Translations under genes and position numbers: made by a program | DNA from: GCA-002790365 sp964486645 | Lineage (GTDB): Bacteria > Bacteroidota > Ignavibacteria > Ignavibacteriales > Ignavibacteriaceae | Reading direction: 5' to 3' | DNA length: 59,744 nt | Assembly (NCBI GenBank): GCA_964486645.1 | Contig: CAZAOG010000006.1 | Location: 1 to 59,744, forward strand | Shown: piece by piece, positions 46,232 to 53,862 of the stretch | Layout: each line of letters opens with the position of its first letter | Numbering within the stretch: the stretch's first letter is position 1 | Notes under the pieces: model-generated | Told to the model about the DNA's origin: nothing | Database searches by the model: none | Seen by the model: only the letters and a program-made list of their open reading frames with translations

Positions 46232-46456
46232 TTATATTAAATCTTTTTTCATTTTTTCAAATTCTTCTTTGGTGATTTCTCCTTTGACATATCTTTTTTT
46301 CAAAATATCCAAGGGAGTCTCTTCTTCAATATTATTATTGGTACGACCGGGAAAATCTCGATTGCTGAATTTTACTACAATCCATATAATTAAAGCAAAT
46401 ACTGCAATCCAAAATATCCAACCAAACCACATACCTCCAAATATTCCATTCATCAT
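46232..46456 (-). CDS. SHOCT-domain small membrane protein
   Basis: A 74-residue protein: a Trp/Ile-rich membrane helix (about 9-30), a linker, then a C-terminal SHOCT domain (DILKKRYVKGEITKEEFEKM). AAGGAGG seven bases before the ATG is a strong ribosome binding site. SHOCT proteins are common beside copper and other metal efflux genes and are thought to oligomerise or bind membranes; the exact role is unknown. It is three bases after the upstream membrane-protein gene. Confidence 0.85.
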   Translation of the reverse strand: MMNGIFGGMWFGWIFWIAVFALIIWIVVKFSNRDFPGRTNNNIEEETPLDILKKRYVKGEITKEEFEKMKKDLI

Positions 46457-46459
46457 AAT

Positions 46460-46869
46460 TTATCCTCCTTGCTTTTTTATTTTAGAAAATATTGAATTAT
46501 CCCGTATCCTTTTTGTTAAATAAAATACAAATAAAGGCAAAGTTAACATTTGTAAAACGGGAGTAAGCCCGACATTAAATAATTTAATTCTCGGCATAAT
46601 ATTATTATAACTCCACAGGTCCAATCTTATTGCAGCTAATTCAACTATAACTGAAAAAATTAATCCGATTATGAGCAAGTATAATAATTTGTTAAATCCG
46701 ATATTAATGAACCAAGTTGTTTTTTTGAAAATTATTATACCGATAAAAAAAATAATTAGTATCATAATTGCATCACCGAAGCTGGCAATCAAGCACAACA
46801 AAGTATTTGTCAGCGTTAAATGATAGTTAAAATAAAACGGCATTTGAAGCATTTCCCATACAAAATTTA
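46460..46869 (-). CDS. four-helix membrane protein, 5' end lost in a gap
   Basis: The frame stays open from the stop at 46460 to the gap edge at 46869. There is an ATG at 46852, but five upstream codons (NFVWE before MLQMPFYF) continue the same hydrophobic, conserved-looking sequence, so the true start probably lies inside the gap. Four membrane helices are seen, and a motif MPRIKLFNVGLTPVLQM precedes the last one. I do not recognise a function. It is four bases upstream of the SHOCT gene, within the metal-associated series. Confidence 0.6.
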
Positions 46870-46969
46870 NNNNNNNNNNNNNNNNNNNNNNNNNNNNNNN
46901 NNNNNNNNNNNNNNNNNNNNNNNNNNNNNNNNNNNNNNNNNNNNNNNNNNNNNNNNNNNNNNNNNNNNN
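46870..46969. other. scaffold gap (100 N) between two truncated genes
   Basis: 100 N with no shared flanking sequence. It cuts the 5' end of the membrane-protein gene and the 3' end of the methyltransferase gene, so an unknown length of coding DNA is missing here. Confidence 0.95.
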
Positions 46970-47205
46970 TTGAACCTTGAAATTAAATAGAAAAGAGTTC
47001 CGTATCCGCAGCCTACATCAAGAATATTACCGCCTTCATCGACATATTCCGCAATTATACCTGCAATTGTGTAGTGCCTCGGTCTTTGTTCCACGAAATG
47101 AAGGAACTCCCAAGATCGGTCTTTGTATAATATTTCCCAATCTTTTTGGTTATTATAAATAAATAAGTTTTTTAGGTTCAGCAATTCTCTTTTAAGCCTA
47201 CCCAT
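46970..47205 (-). CDS. class I SAM-dependent methyltransferase, N-terminal part
   Basis: The first 78 residues of a methyltransferase, cut by the gap. SAM-binding motif I is clear (ILDVGCGYGTLFYL). The preceding HYTIAGIIAEYVDEGG matches the helix before motif I in small-molecule methyltransferases. Substrate unknown. It has the same strand as the metal operon but lies more than 400 bp after the P-II-like gene, so membership in that operon is uncertain. Confidence 0.75.
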
Positions 47206-47621
47206 ATTATACCTCTAAGATTAATTAAAGTTTGGTTTTTTAAAATCATAAATATTTTCTGTCTGTTGCCGCTATGTTATTTTGTCTCAAATTTTAATCT
47301 GTATTAGGTATAAGTTATTCTACTTATTAAAAATGGCAGAATGAATAAAAGACAATTACCCTAAACCGAAATGATATTGTTTAAAATAATTTCTTCATAA
47401 TTTATGCTGTTTTAACCCTGCAAGTCTGCGGTCATTTTAATTTCCGAACTCATTTTATAGATACTTTAATAATCCGTCAACTGCCTGTCCGCAGTAAGTC
47501 GCCGTCTATGTCGAAACAACTTGGTTCCGACATACTATGGAAGGTAGGACGGATTGCATAACTAAATTTTTATTTTTAGAAGTTACTGATTATAATTTTA
47601 AAGAATAATCTTTATAAATGC
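47206..47621. other. gene-free stretch with a cloverleaf-like repeat
   Basis: 416 bp without a plausible gene on either strand. The only ordered part is the inverted-repeat element at 47471-47555, described separately. The rest is AT-rich. Confidence 0.6.
47471..47555. repeat. 85-bp element with 8-bp ends and two internal hairpins
   Basis: AATCCGTC at 47471-47478 and GACGGATT at 47548-47555 are perfect inverted ends. Inside are CTGC-CTGTCC-GCAG (about 47481-47494) and TATGTCG ... CGACATA (47507-47534), the latter with an extra AAC/GTT pairing. The whole can fold as a three-way junction. It is not a tRNA: there is no anticodon arm or T-loop consensus. It may be a small mobile repeat or a structured RNA. 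Confidence 0.45.
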
Positions 47622-47882
47622 TTAACAAATTTTTTCTTTATCTTCGTTTAATTCTTTTACTGTAAAAAAATAGTCTACCGCGTTTCCTGTCGTTCCTATT
47701 TCGCTTACTATTTTTTTAACTTTTCCTACCGAACATTCATCACAAATTAATTCTATTAATGATATTTGAGAAGTAGGTTTAAAATATTCAGTCACTTTAA
47801 TCTCGTCAATACCTATTTTTTGAAGTTCATCAACTAACCAGTGAACTCTTAATGTGTTAATATATGCCTCTATCTTTTTGAT
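47622..47882 (-). CDS. P-II-like protein with ATC in place of the start codon
   Basis: An open frame of 86 codons that reads IKKIEAYINTLRVHW at its start and GTTGNAVDYFFTV near its end, matching the beta-alpha-beta pattern of P-II-like (DUF3240/GlnB-like) proteins linked to heavy-metal RND pumps. There is no Met anywhere in the frame and a stop lies two codons upstream. GAGGT (47888-47892) sits five bases before ATC 47880-47882, exactly where ATG would be expected, so either ATC is used, or ATG was lost by mutation or sequence error. The body shows no stops or frameshifts. It is downstream of cusA, the canonical P-II gene and the metal-binding gene on the same strand. Confidence 0.6.
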   Translation of the reverse strand: MKKIEAYINTLRVHWLVDELQKIGIDEIKVTEYFKPTSQISLIELICDECSVGKVKKIVSEIGTTGNAVDYFFTVKELNEDKEKIC

Positions 47883-48019
47883 AAATTACCTCACTTACAA
47901 ATAGCTCTCATTTTTTGCTAATCGTACATTTAATACTAAAATATGCATAAAAAAAATAAATAATATTAATTTTACAATAATTTTTTATATGATGCCATTT
48001 TATTAAAACGCTTTTTTAA

Positions 48020-48559
48020 TTATTTAACTTTGAAACCATTTTTTAATAGGTTCTCTTTAGCTTTTACTAATGTTACTTCTTTAAGTTTCATTCCGCATAA
48101 AGAACATTTACCGGGAGTATCGGATATAACATTCCAGTCCATAACATCTTGAAATACCTTACCGTCCTTGTTCTTATCAATTGCCTTCAAATCAATCACA
48201 CCTTTACGGATTATGGATGTCTTATTTTTCATTTTTGTTTTAGTCGATGATTTCATTTTGGAGTAATCGTTCATTCTTATATGATTTTTCGTGTTCTCTC
48301 TCATCTTTTTGGAAGAGTCAACCATTGATTTTTTATCGGCGAGCAAATGGTCTTTCTTGCTTGCAGTCATTAAAGTTTTGTTTGAATCATTCATAGTAAT
48401 ATTATTCATTTTCATTTTTTGTTTTTTCATTTCTATAATATTTACATCCACATCCTTCTTAAAAGCTTTATTTAACTTGTTTTGCGAATAAGTATGCCCA
48501 ATAATTAATATTAAACTCATTAAGGATGTTAACGTTATTTTTTTAATTATATTTTCCAT
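48020..48559 (-). CDS. secreted Met/Lys-rich protein with CusB-type C-terminal metal domain
   Basis: A 179-residue exported protein. Signal peptide 1-25 (ends HTYSQ), a Lys/Met/Asn/Ser-rich, probably disordered middle (about 30-115), and a C-terminal domain (about 118-179) with GVIDLKAIDKNKDGKVFQD, then VMDWNVISDTPGKC and CSLCGMKL. This domain is closely similar to the last 65 residues of the CusB-like protein at 52275-53837. The DKNKDGKVFQD loop looks like an EF-hand, and CxxCGM is typical of heavy-metal-binding segments that bind Cu or other soft metals. A periplasmic metal-binding or chaperone role, like CusF, is inferred. Confidence 0.65.
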   Translation of the reverse strand: MENIIKKITLTSLMSLILIIGHTYSQNKLNKAFKKDVDVNIIEMKKQKMKMNNITMNDSNKTLMTASKKDHLLADKKSMVDSSKKMRENTKNHIRMNDYSKMKSSTKTKMKNKTSIIRKGVIDLKAIDKNKDGKVFQDVMDWNVISDTPGKCSLCGMKLKEVTLVKAKENLLKNGFKVK

Positions 48560-48656
48560 TTTTTCCTTTTGTTTAATTGTGTAAAGTTAAAATCAAACTC
48601 TTTCAATTATTGATTTCAAATTAGTTACAAATATTTTTAACACTTTCTCATTATTA

Positions 48657-48998
48657 TTAAAGACTATCGAAGTCATTTACTTTACCGGTTTTAATTCTCA
48701 CTGCTTTATCAATTGGGGAGACGAAGATCCACCCGTCTCCGCTTTTTCCGGTATGAGCGTATTTTGCTATTATGTCCACCAATCTATCACTGTCCTCATT
48801 GTTGCATACCAGTTCTAACTTAACAACGCTGCTGTATTTTTCTACAAATTCAATCGAATAATTGAAAGATTCTCTATCCGCCCAATCTGCCAAAGCATTT
48901 GCATCAATAATTGTCATACCTTTTACTCCTGCTTCTACCAATTTTCCGATTGTTATGTCGGCTTTATCATTTCTTATATATGCGATTATTGTTTTCAT
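48657..48998 (-). CDS. P-II family signalling protein linked to metal efflux
   Basis: A 113-residue P-II protein with the C-terminal signature TGKSGDGWIFVSPIDKAVRIKTG (ATP-binding B- and C-loops, including the RIKTG Arg/Lys). The T-loop region (about 33-60) lacks the usual GlnB/GlnK Tyr51 segment, so uridylylation is unlikely. It starts 12 bp after cusA on the same transcript. P-II-like genes next to HME-RND pumps are a known pattern and are thought to sense a metal or nucleotide to adjust the pump; here that is inferred from position. Note that the motif quoted spans the conserved P-II region near residues 82-104. Confidence 0.85.
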   Translation of the reverse strand: MKTIIAYIRNDKADITIGKLVEAGVKGMTIIDANALADWADRESFNYSIEFVEKYSSVVKLELVCNNEDSDRLVDIIAKYAHTGKSGDGWIFVSPIDKAVRIKTGKVNDFDSL

Positions 48999-49010
48999 TT
49001 CAATTAATCC

Positions 49011-52000
49011 TTATAAAGTTTCTGCTATCATATTGTTTTTTTTCATTTCTCTCATTTTTATAATATAAAAAACCGCAGGAAATATCGTTAATTCCATTAT
49101 CAAACTTGTGAATATTCCTCCAATCATGGGGGCTGCAATTCTTTTCATAACATCGGCGCCGGCTCCGTGTCCGATTAATATAGGAAGAAGACCGAAGAAA
49201 AGAACAGTTACCGTCATCATTTTAGGTCTGATCCTTTTTACGGCACCTTCGAATATTGCATTTTTTAAGTCTTTAAAAGATTTCAAATCACCTCTTTTTT
49301 TCCAATTATCGTAAGCAATATCCAAGTATAAAAGCATTATTACACCGGTTTCGGCGCTGACACCTAACAGGGCGATTATTCCTACCCAAACCGCGACGCT
49401 CATATTGTATCCGGCAAAATAAAGGAACCATATTGCCCCTACCATTGAAAAGGGGAGAGCAAGAAGAATAATTCCTGTTTTAACAAACGATTTAGTATTA
49501 AAGTACAGCAGTAATAATACTATAAGCAATGTTAGAGGAATAACCAGTGTTAATTTTTTAGCCGCTCTTTCCATATATTCATACTGTCCGCTCCAGATAA
49601 GAGAGTAACCCTGAGGGAGGTTAATTTCTTCTTTCACAATCTTTTGTGCATTTTTTACGTATGTCCCTACATCTATATTTTCAAGGTCAATATATACCCA
49701 GGCATTCGGTCTGGCATTTTCTGATTTTATTACAGGAGGACCTTTTTTAATTATTAGAGTACCTAATTGTTCCAACGGTATATTTCCGCCGCCTTTTAAC
49801 GGTACCAATACTCTTCTTAATGCCTCAATATTGTTCCTGTAATCCCGCTGGTATCTTAAATTGATAGGATATCTTTCAAGTCCTTCCACGGTTTTGGTTA
49901 TGTTCATACCGCCTACGGCAGACATAAACACATCTTGTACGTCGCCAATTGTAAGTCCGTATCGTGCAATTGCTTTTCTGTTAATATCAAAATCAACATA
50001 ATTGCCTCCGGCAGCACGTTCTGCGTAAACGGAGCGGGTGCCGGTTATTCCGTGTACCACTTGTTCGATGTTTTTGCCAATTTTTTCAAGGACATTAAGA
50101 TCAGGTCCGGAAATTTTAATACCGACCGGAGTTTTAATTCCTGTTGAAAGCATATCAATTCTGGTTTTGATCGGCATTGTCCATGCATTTGTAACACCGG
50201 GTATTTTAATGGCTTCATCCAGTTTATCTATTAATTTTTTAACGGTCATTCCTTTAGCCCATTCGTGTTGGGGTTTTAGTTTTATAGTAGTTTCCAACAT
50301 TGAAAGCGGAGCGGGATCGGTTGCAGTTTCGGCTCTGCCAATTTTACCAAAGACACTTTCCACTTCAGGGAATGATTTTATTATTTTATCCGTTTGCTGT
50401 AATATTTCCTTGGATTTTGTAATGGAAATTCCGGGCAATGTTGTCGGCATATAAACTAAATCGCCTTCATATAGCGGAGGCATAAATTCAGAACCTAACT
50501 TTTTGTAAGGTATAACCGTAGCAATTACAATTATTGCAGCTGCTATTATTACCCACCATTTTTTATGGAGTACAAAATCTACAACGGGGTGGTAAATTTT
50601 CATCAAAAATTTTGTGATGGGGTTATCTTCTTCTTTTTTCATTTTACCGCGTATCAAATATCCCATTAATACCGGGATAATAGTTATCGCAAGGATTGCA
50701 CCTGCTGCCATCGAATACGTTTTAGTATATGCAAGAGGTTTGAAGAGCCTTCCTTCTTGCTGTTCTAAAGAAAAAACAGGTAAAAAAGAAACGACGATTA
50801 CTAAAAGAGAGAAGAAAATAGAAGGTCCCACTTCCTTTGAAGATTCTAAAATTACAGCCCAATGGGGTCTTTGTTTTTCTTTAGGAAGAAGTTGGTTTTG
50901 CAATATGTGTGAATGTGAGTTCTCCACCATTATTATTGCGGCATCCACCATGGCACCTATGGCTATTGCAATGCCGCCCAAGGACATTATGTTGGCATTA
51001 ATTCCTTGCAATTGCATTACTAATATTGCCGCTAACACTGCCAAGGGAAGTGAAATTATTGCTACAAGCGAACTTCTAAAATGCAGCAGAAATCCAATTA
51101 TTACAAGTGCTACAATAATACTTTCTTCTATTAATTTATCGGTTAAATTATCTACTGCATTTTCAATCAACGTTGATCTGTCATAAGCAGTGATAATCTT
51201 TACATCTTCGGGTAAAGAAGCCTGCAATTCTTCAAGCCTTTTTTTAACCCTTTCAATTACCGCTAAACCGTTTTCACCAAATCTTTGTATTATTATTCCG
51301 CCAACAGTCTCACCTTCACCGTTCCAGTCTGCAACACCTCTGCGTAACTCGGGACCAATATCAATAAATGCTACATCTTTTAAATAAATAGGCGTCCCTG
51401 TATTTTTATTGGTTCCTATAGTAATGATTTTTATGTCGTCAATATTTTTTATGTACCCCAAACCTCTGACCATGAATTCGGTTTCTCCCATTTCCATAAG
51501 TCTTCCGCCAACGTCATTGTTACTTCTCTTTATCGCTGTTTTTACTTTGCTTAACGGAATATCATAAGAAGCAAGTTTTATAGGATCGATATTCACTTGG
51601 TATTGTTTTACATATCCGCCTATACTTGCAACTTCGGAAACACCGGGTATTGCAGTCAGTTCATATCTTAAAAACCAATCTTGAATTGAACGTAATTCCT
51701 GCAGGTCTCTTTTATCGGATTGTAGTACGTATTGATAAACCCAGCCGAGTCCCGTAGCATCGGGACCAAGTTGGGGTGCAACCGATGACGGTAATTCTTT
51801 TTGAATGGAACTAAGATATTCCAATACTCTGCTTCTTGCCCAGTAAATATCCGTTCCGTCCTCAAAAATTATATAGACCATGGAAAAACCGAAAAAGGAA
51901 TAACCCCTGACATCGACGGCATAAGGTACCGATAACATTTTTGTGGTTAAGGGATAAGTTACTTGGTCTTCAACTATTTGAGGACCTTGTCCGGGAAATT

Positions 52001-52184
52001 CAGTAAAAATTATTACTTGTACATCGCTGAGGTCAGGTATTGCATCTATTGAAGTATTTTTAATTGCCCAGATACCGGCAAAAAAGAGTGCCGTTGTTAA
52101 TATTATAACTAATAATTTATTGTTTATTGACCATTCGATGGTTTTAGAAATAAATCCTTCTTTAGGTCCGGTAGATGTAGTCAT
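49011..52184 (-). CDS. cusA: heavy-metal efflux RND pump, Cu/Ag type
   Basis: A 1057-residue inner-membrane RND transporter of the HME family with twelve membrane helices and two large periplasmic loops. The proton-relay Asp of helix 4 is D414 in IAIGAMVDAAIIMVEN. The three methionines that bind Cu(I)/Ag(I) in E. coli CusA are conserved by context: M579 in LVYMPTTLPG, M629 in PLSMLETTI and M678 in RIDMLSTGI. GRAETATDPAPL is also CusA-like. It exports Cu(I)/Ag(I) with CusB and CusC, encoded just upstream. A palindromic repeat fills the gap to cusB. Confidence 0.92.
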   Translation of the reverse strand: MTTSTGPKEGFISKTIEWSINNKLLVIILTTALFFAGIWAIKNTSIDAIPDLSDVQVIIFTEFPGQGPQIVEDQVTYPLTTKMLSVPYAVDVRGYSFFGFSMVYIIFEDGTDIYWARSRVLEYLSSIQKELPSSVAPQLGPDATGLGWVYQYVLQSDKRDLQELRSIQDWFLRYELTAIPGVSEVASIGGYVKQYQVNIDPIKLASYDIPLSKVKTAIKRSNNDVGGRLMEMGETEFMVRGLGYIKNIDDIKIITIGTNKNTGTPIYLKDVAFIDIGPELRRGVADWNGEGETVGGIIIQRFGENGLAVIERVKKRLEELQASLPEDVKIITAYDRSTLIENAVDNLTDKLIEESIIVALVIIGFLLHFRSSLVAIISLPLAVLAAILVMQLQGINANIMSLGGIAIAIGAMVDAAIIMVENSHSHILQNQLLPKEKQRPHWAVILESSKEVGPSIFFSLLVIVVSFLPVFSLEQQEGRLFKPLAYTKTYSMAAGAILAITIIPVLMGYLIRGKMKKEEDNPITKFLMKIYHPVVDFVLHKKWWVIIAAAIIVIATVIPYKKLGSEFMPPLYEGDLVYMPTTLPGISITKSKEILQQTDKIIKSFPEVESVFGKIGRAETATDPAPLSMLETTIKLKPQHEWAKGMTVKKLIDKLDEAIKIPGVTNAWTMPIKTRIDMLSTGIKTPVGIKISGPDLNVLEKIGKNIEQVVHGITGTRSVYAERAAGGNYVDFDINRKAIARYGLTIGDVQDVFMSAVGGMNITKTVEGLERYPINLRYQRDYRNNIEALRRVLVPLKGGGNIPLEQLGTLIIKKGPPVIKSENARPNAWVYIDLENIDVGTYVKNAQKIVKEEINLPQGYSLIWSGQYEYMERAAKKLTLVIPLTLLIVLLLLYFNTKSFVKTGIILLALPFSMVGAIWFLYFAGYNMSVAVWVGIIALLGVSAETGVIMLLYLDIAYDNWKKRGDLKSFKDLKNAIFEGAVKRIRPKMMTVTVLFFGLLPILIGHGAGADVMKRIAAPMIGGIFTSLIMELTIFPAVFYIIKMREMKKNNMIAETL

Positions 52185-52203
52185 TTATTGTTCTCCAAAT
52201 ATT

Positions 52204-52274
52204 ACTCTGTTCTTTCTGTGTGCTCTGTGGTTGGGTAGAGTTATTAACCGCAGAGTTTACGGATGAAGCAGAGA
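52204..52274. repeat. palindromic CTCTGTG-type intergenic repeat (copy 2)
   Basis: Arms at 52204-52232 and 52246-52274 are inverted with 20 of 29 positions matching and meet at GGTT/AACC. It occupies nearly the whole spacer between the cusB stop and the cusA start and could fold in the mRNA. It is related in sequence and position (just after a stop codon) to the copy at 46162-46228. Confidence 0.6.
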
Positions 52275-53837
52275 TCATTTAAACTTAAATCCGTGTTTTT
52301 TTAAATTTTCTTTTACTTGCTTAATTGTGAATTCTCTTAAAGTCATACCGCATTCCGGACAAATACCCGGTTTATCGGATATAACATTCCAATCCATAAT
52401 ATCTTGAAATAATTTTCCGTCTTTGTTTTTATCAATTGAAGCAACATCTATTATGCCTTTTCTAATAATACTTTCTTTTATGGTCGTGGTTTTATCGGTA
52501 AAGGATTTATTTTTTTTCATTTTAGATATTTTTGCAGTCTCTGCATCCATATTCATTTTTTTCTTAGCGGTATCTTTATTAAATGGTCTGAATTGGTTTA
52601 AAGCGGCTTTTAAATTACTTTCCGAATCAATTAAGAATTGAGATGATATTACAATTCTTGTTCCTTCGTCTAATCCTTCCAAAACTTGGAAATATCCCTT
52701 TGCATTTTCTCCGAGTTTCACTTCAACGGATTTGAACTTACCGTTACCTAAAGCTATAATAACAATATTTTTTTGTCCGCTTCTAATAACCGCTTGTTCG
52801 GGAATTAAAGGGTGATTACTTAAGTCTTTTCCGCTTATGTCAATTGTTGCAAACATTGAGGGCTTTAATTCATTATTATAGTTTGGAATATCGAACCTGA
52901 CCTTAACTGTTCTCGTCTTAGCATCCAAAGTAGGATAGATAAATGTTATTCTGCTGTTAAATATTTTACCCGGGAAAAAATTAAATTTTATTTCGGCTTC
53001 GGCGCCTAATTTTATTTTGGATAATTCGTACTCGTATATATCGGCAATCAGCCAAAGATTTTTTAAGTCCGCTATTTTAAACAGCGGCGTACCGGGATTT
53101 ATTTTTTGACCTTCAATTACATTCTTGTGTATTACCGTTCCGTTAAACGGCGCATAAAGCGTCATAAATTTTTTTACTTTTTTTGTCCTTTTAAGTTCGT
53201 CTATTTCTTTTTTCCTAACGTCCAACAATCTAAGTTTTTGTATACTGTTTTCTATAAGGTCTCTTCCGGATTTTGAAATACTTTTATTTAGACTGTTAAT
53301 TACGTTTTCGCCGTAAGAAACGGCAGTTAAAAATTCTTGTTGAGCGGCAACTAATTTCGGGGAATAAATATCGATTAACTTTTCACCTTTTTTAACTTTT
53401 TGTCCCGTATAATTAACATATAATTTCTCAACCCAACCGCCCGCTTTTGTGTTTACTATAAATTCTTTTCTTTCATCGGTTCTTAGTACGCCGTTAGTTA
53501 CAACAGAAGTTTTTAATGTCTTACTCTCAATTACTTCTGTTTTTAAGTTCATATTTTGTTGGAGTGTACCGTCAATACTTACCAATCCTTCACTTCCTGT
53601 TTCATCTTCGTAAACGGGCACTAAATCCATCCCCATTCTTGATTTACCCGGTTTATCATATATTTCGGTAGGATTCATCGGAGCTTTCCAATAAAGTACT
53701 TTTCTTTCTTTAGTCGTATTATTTTTTGTTGTGTCTTTTTTAGATACTCTATTGCCGTTATTGTTAAAGAATAACCAAAAAATTACTATACCTGATATTA
53801 TTCCTACAGCGATAAAAATTAGGTCTCTCTTTTTCAC
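52275..53837 (-). CDS. cusB: CusB-like membrane fusion protein with extra C-terminal metal domain
   Basis: A 520-residue periplasmic adaptor. N-terminal anchor (7-24), then a CusB-type metal segment (YWKAPMNP ... SRMGMDLVPVYEDE, about 48-80), barrel/hairpin domains (about 95-330), a membrane-proximal region, and at about 455-520 a C-terminal extension: IIDVASIDKNKDGKLFQD, IMDWNVISDKPG, CPECGMTLREF. The extension is shared with the secreted protein at 48020-48559. The PMNP...MGMD segment recalls the methionine-rich binding site of E. coli CusB. It links CusA to the outer-membrane channel and hands over metal. Confidence 0.9.
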   Translation of the reverse strand: MKKRDLIFIAVGIISGIVIFWLFFNNNGNRVSKKDTTKNNTTKERKVLYWKAPMNPTEIYDKPGKSRMGMDLVPVYEDETGSEGLVSIDGTLQQNMNLKTEVIESKTLKTSVVTNGVLRTDERKEFIVNTKAGGWVEKLYVNYTGQKVKKGEKLIDIYSPKLVAAQQEFLTAVSYGENVINSLNKSISKSGRDLIENSIQKLRLLDVRKKEIDELKRTKKVKKFMTLYAPFNGTVIHKNVIEGQKINPGTPLFKIADLKNLWLIADIYEYELSKIKLGAEAEIKFNFFPGKIFNSRITFIYPTLDAKTRTVKVRFDIPNYNNELKPSMFATIDISGKDLSNHPLIPEQAVIRSGQKNIVIIALGNGKFKSVEVKLGENAKGYFQVLEGLDEGTRIVISSQFLIDSESNLKAALNQFRPFNKDTAKKKMNMDAETAKISKMKKNKSFTDKTTTIKESIIRKGIIDVASIDKNKDGKLFQDIMDWNVISDKPGICPECGMTLREFTIKQVKENLKKHGFKFK

Positions 53838-53862
53838 AATTATTACTCCGTTAATTAATTTG

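Noticed and set aside
47471..47555. tRNA gene
   Set aside because: The fold is cloverleaf-like, but there is no anticodon arm, no T-loop consensus and no CCA-type acceptor end.
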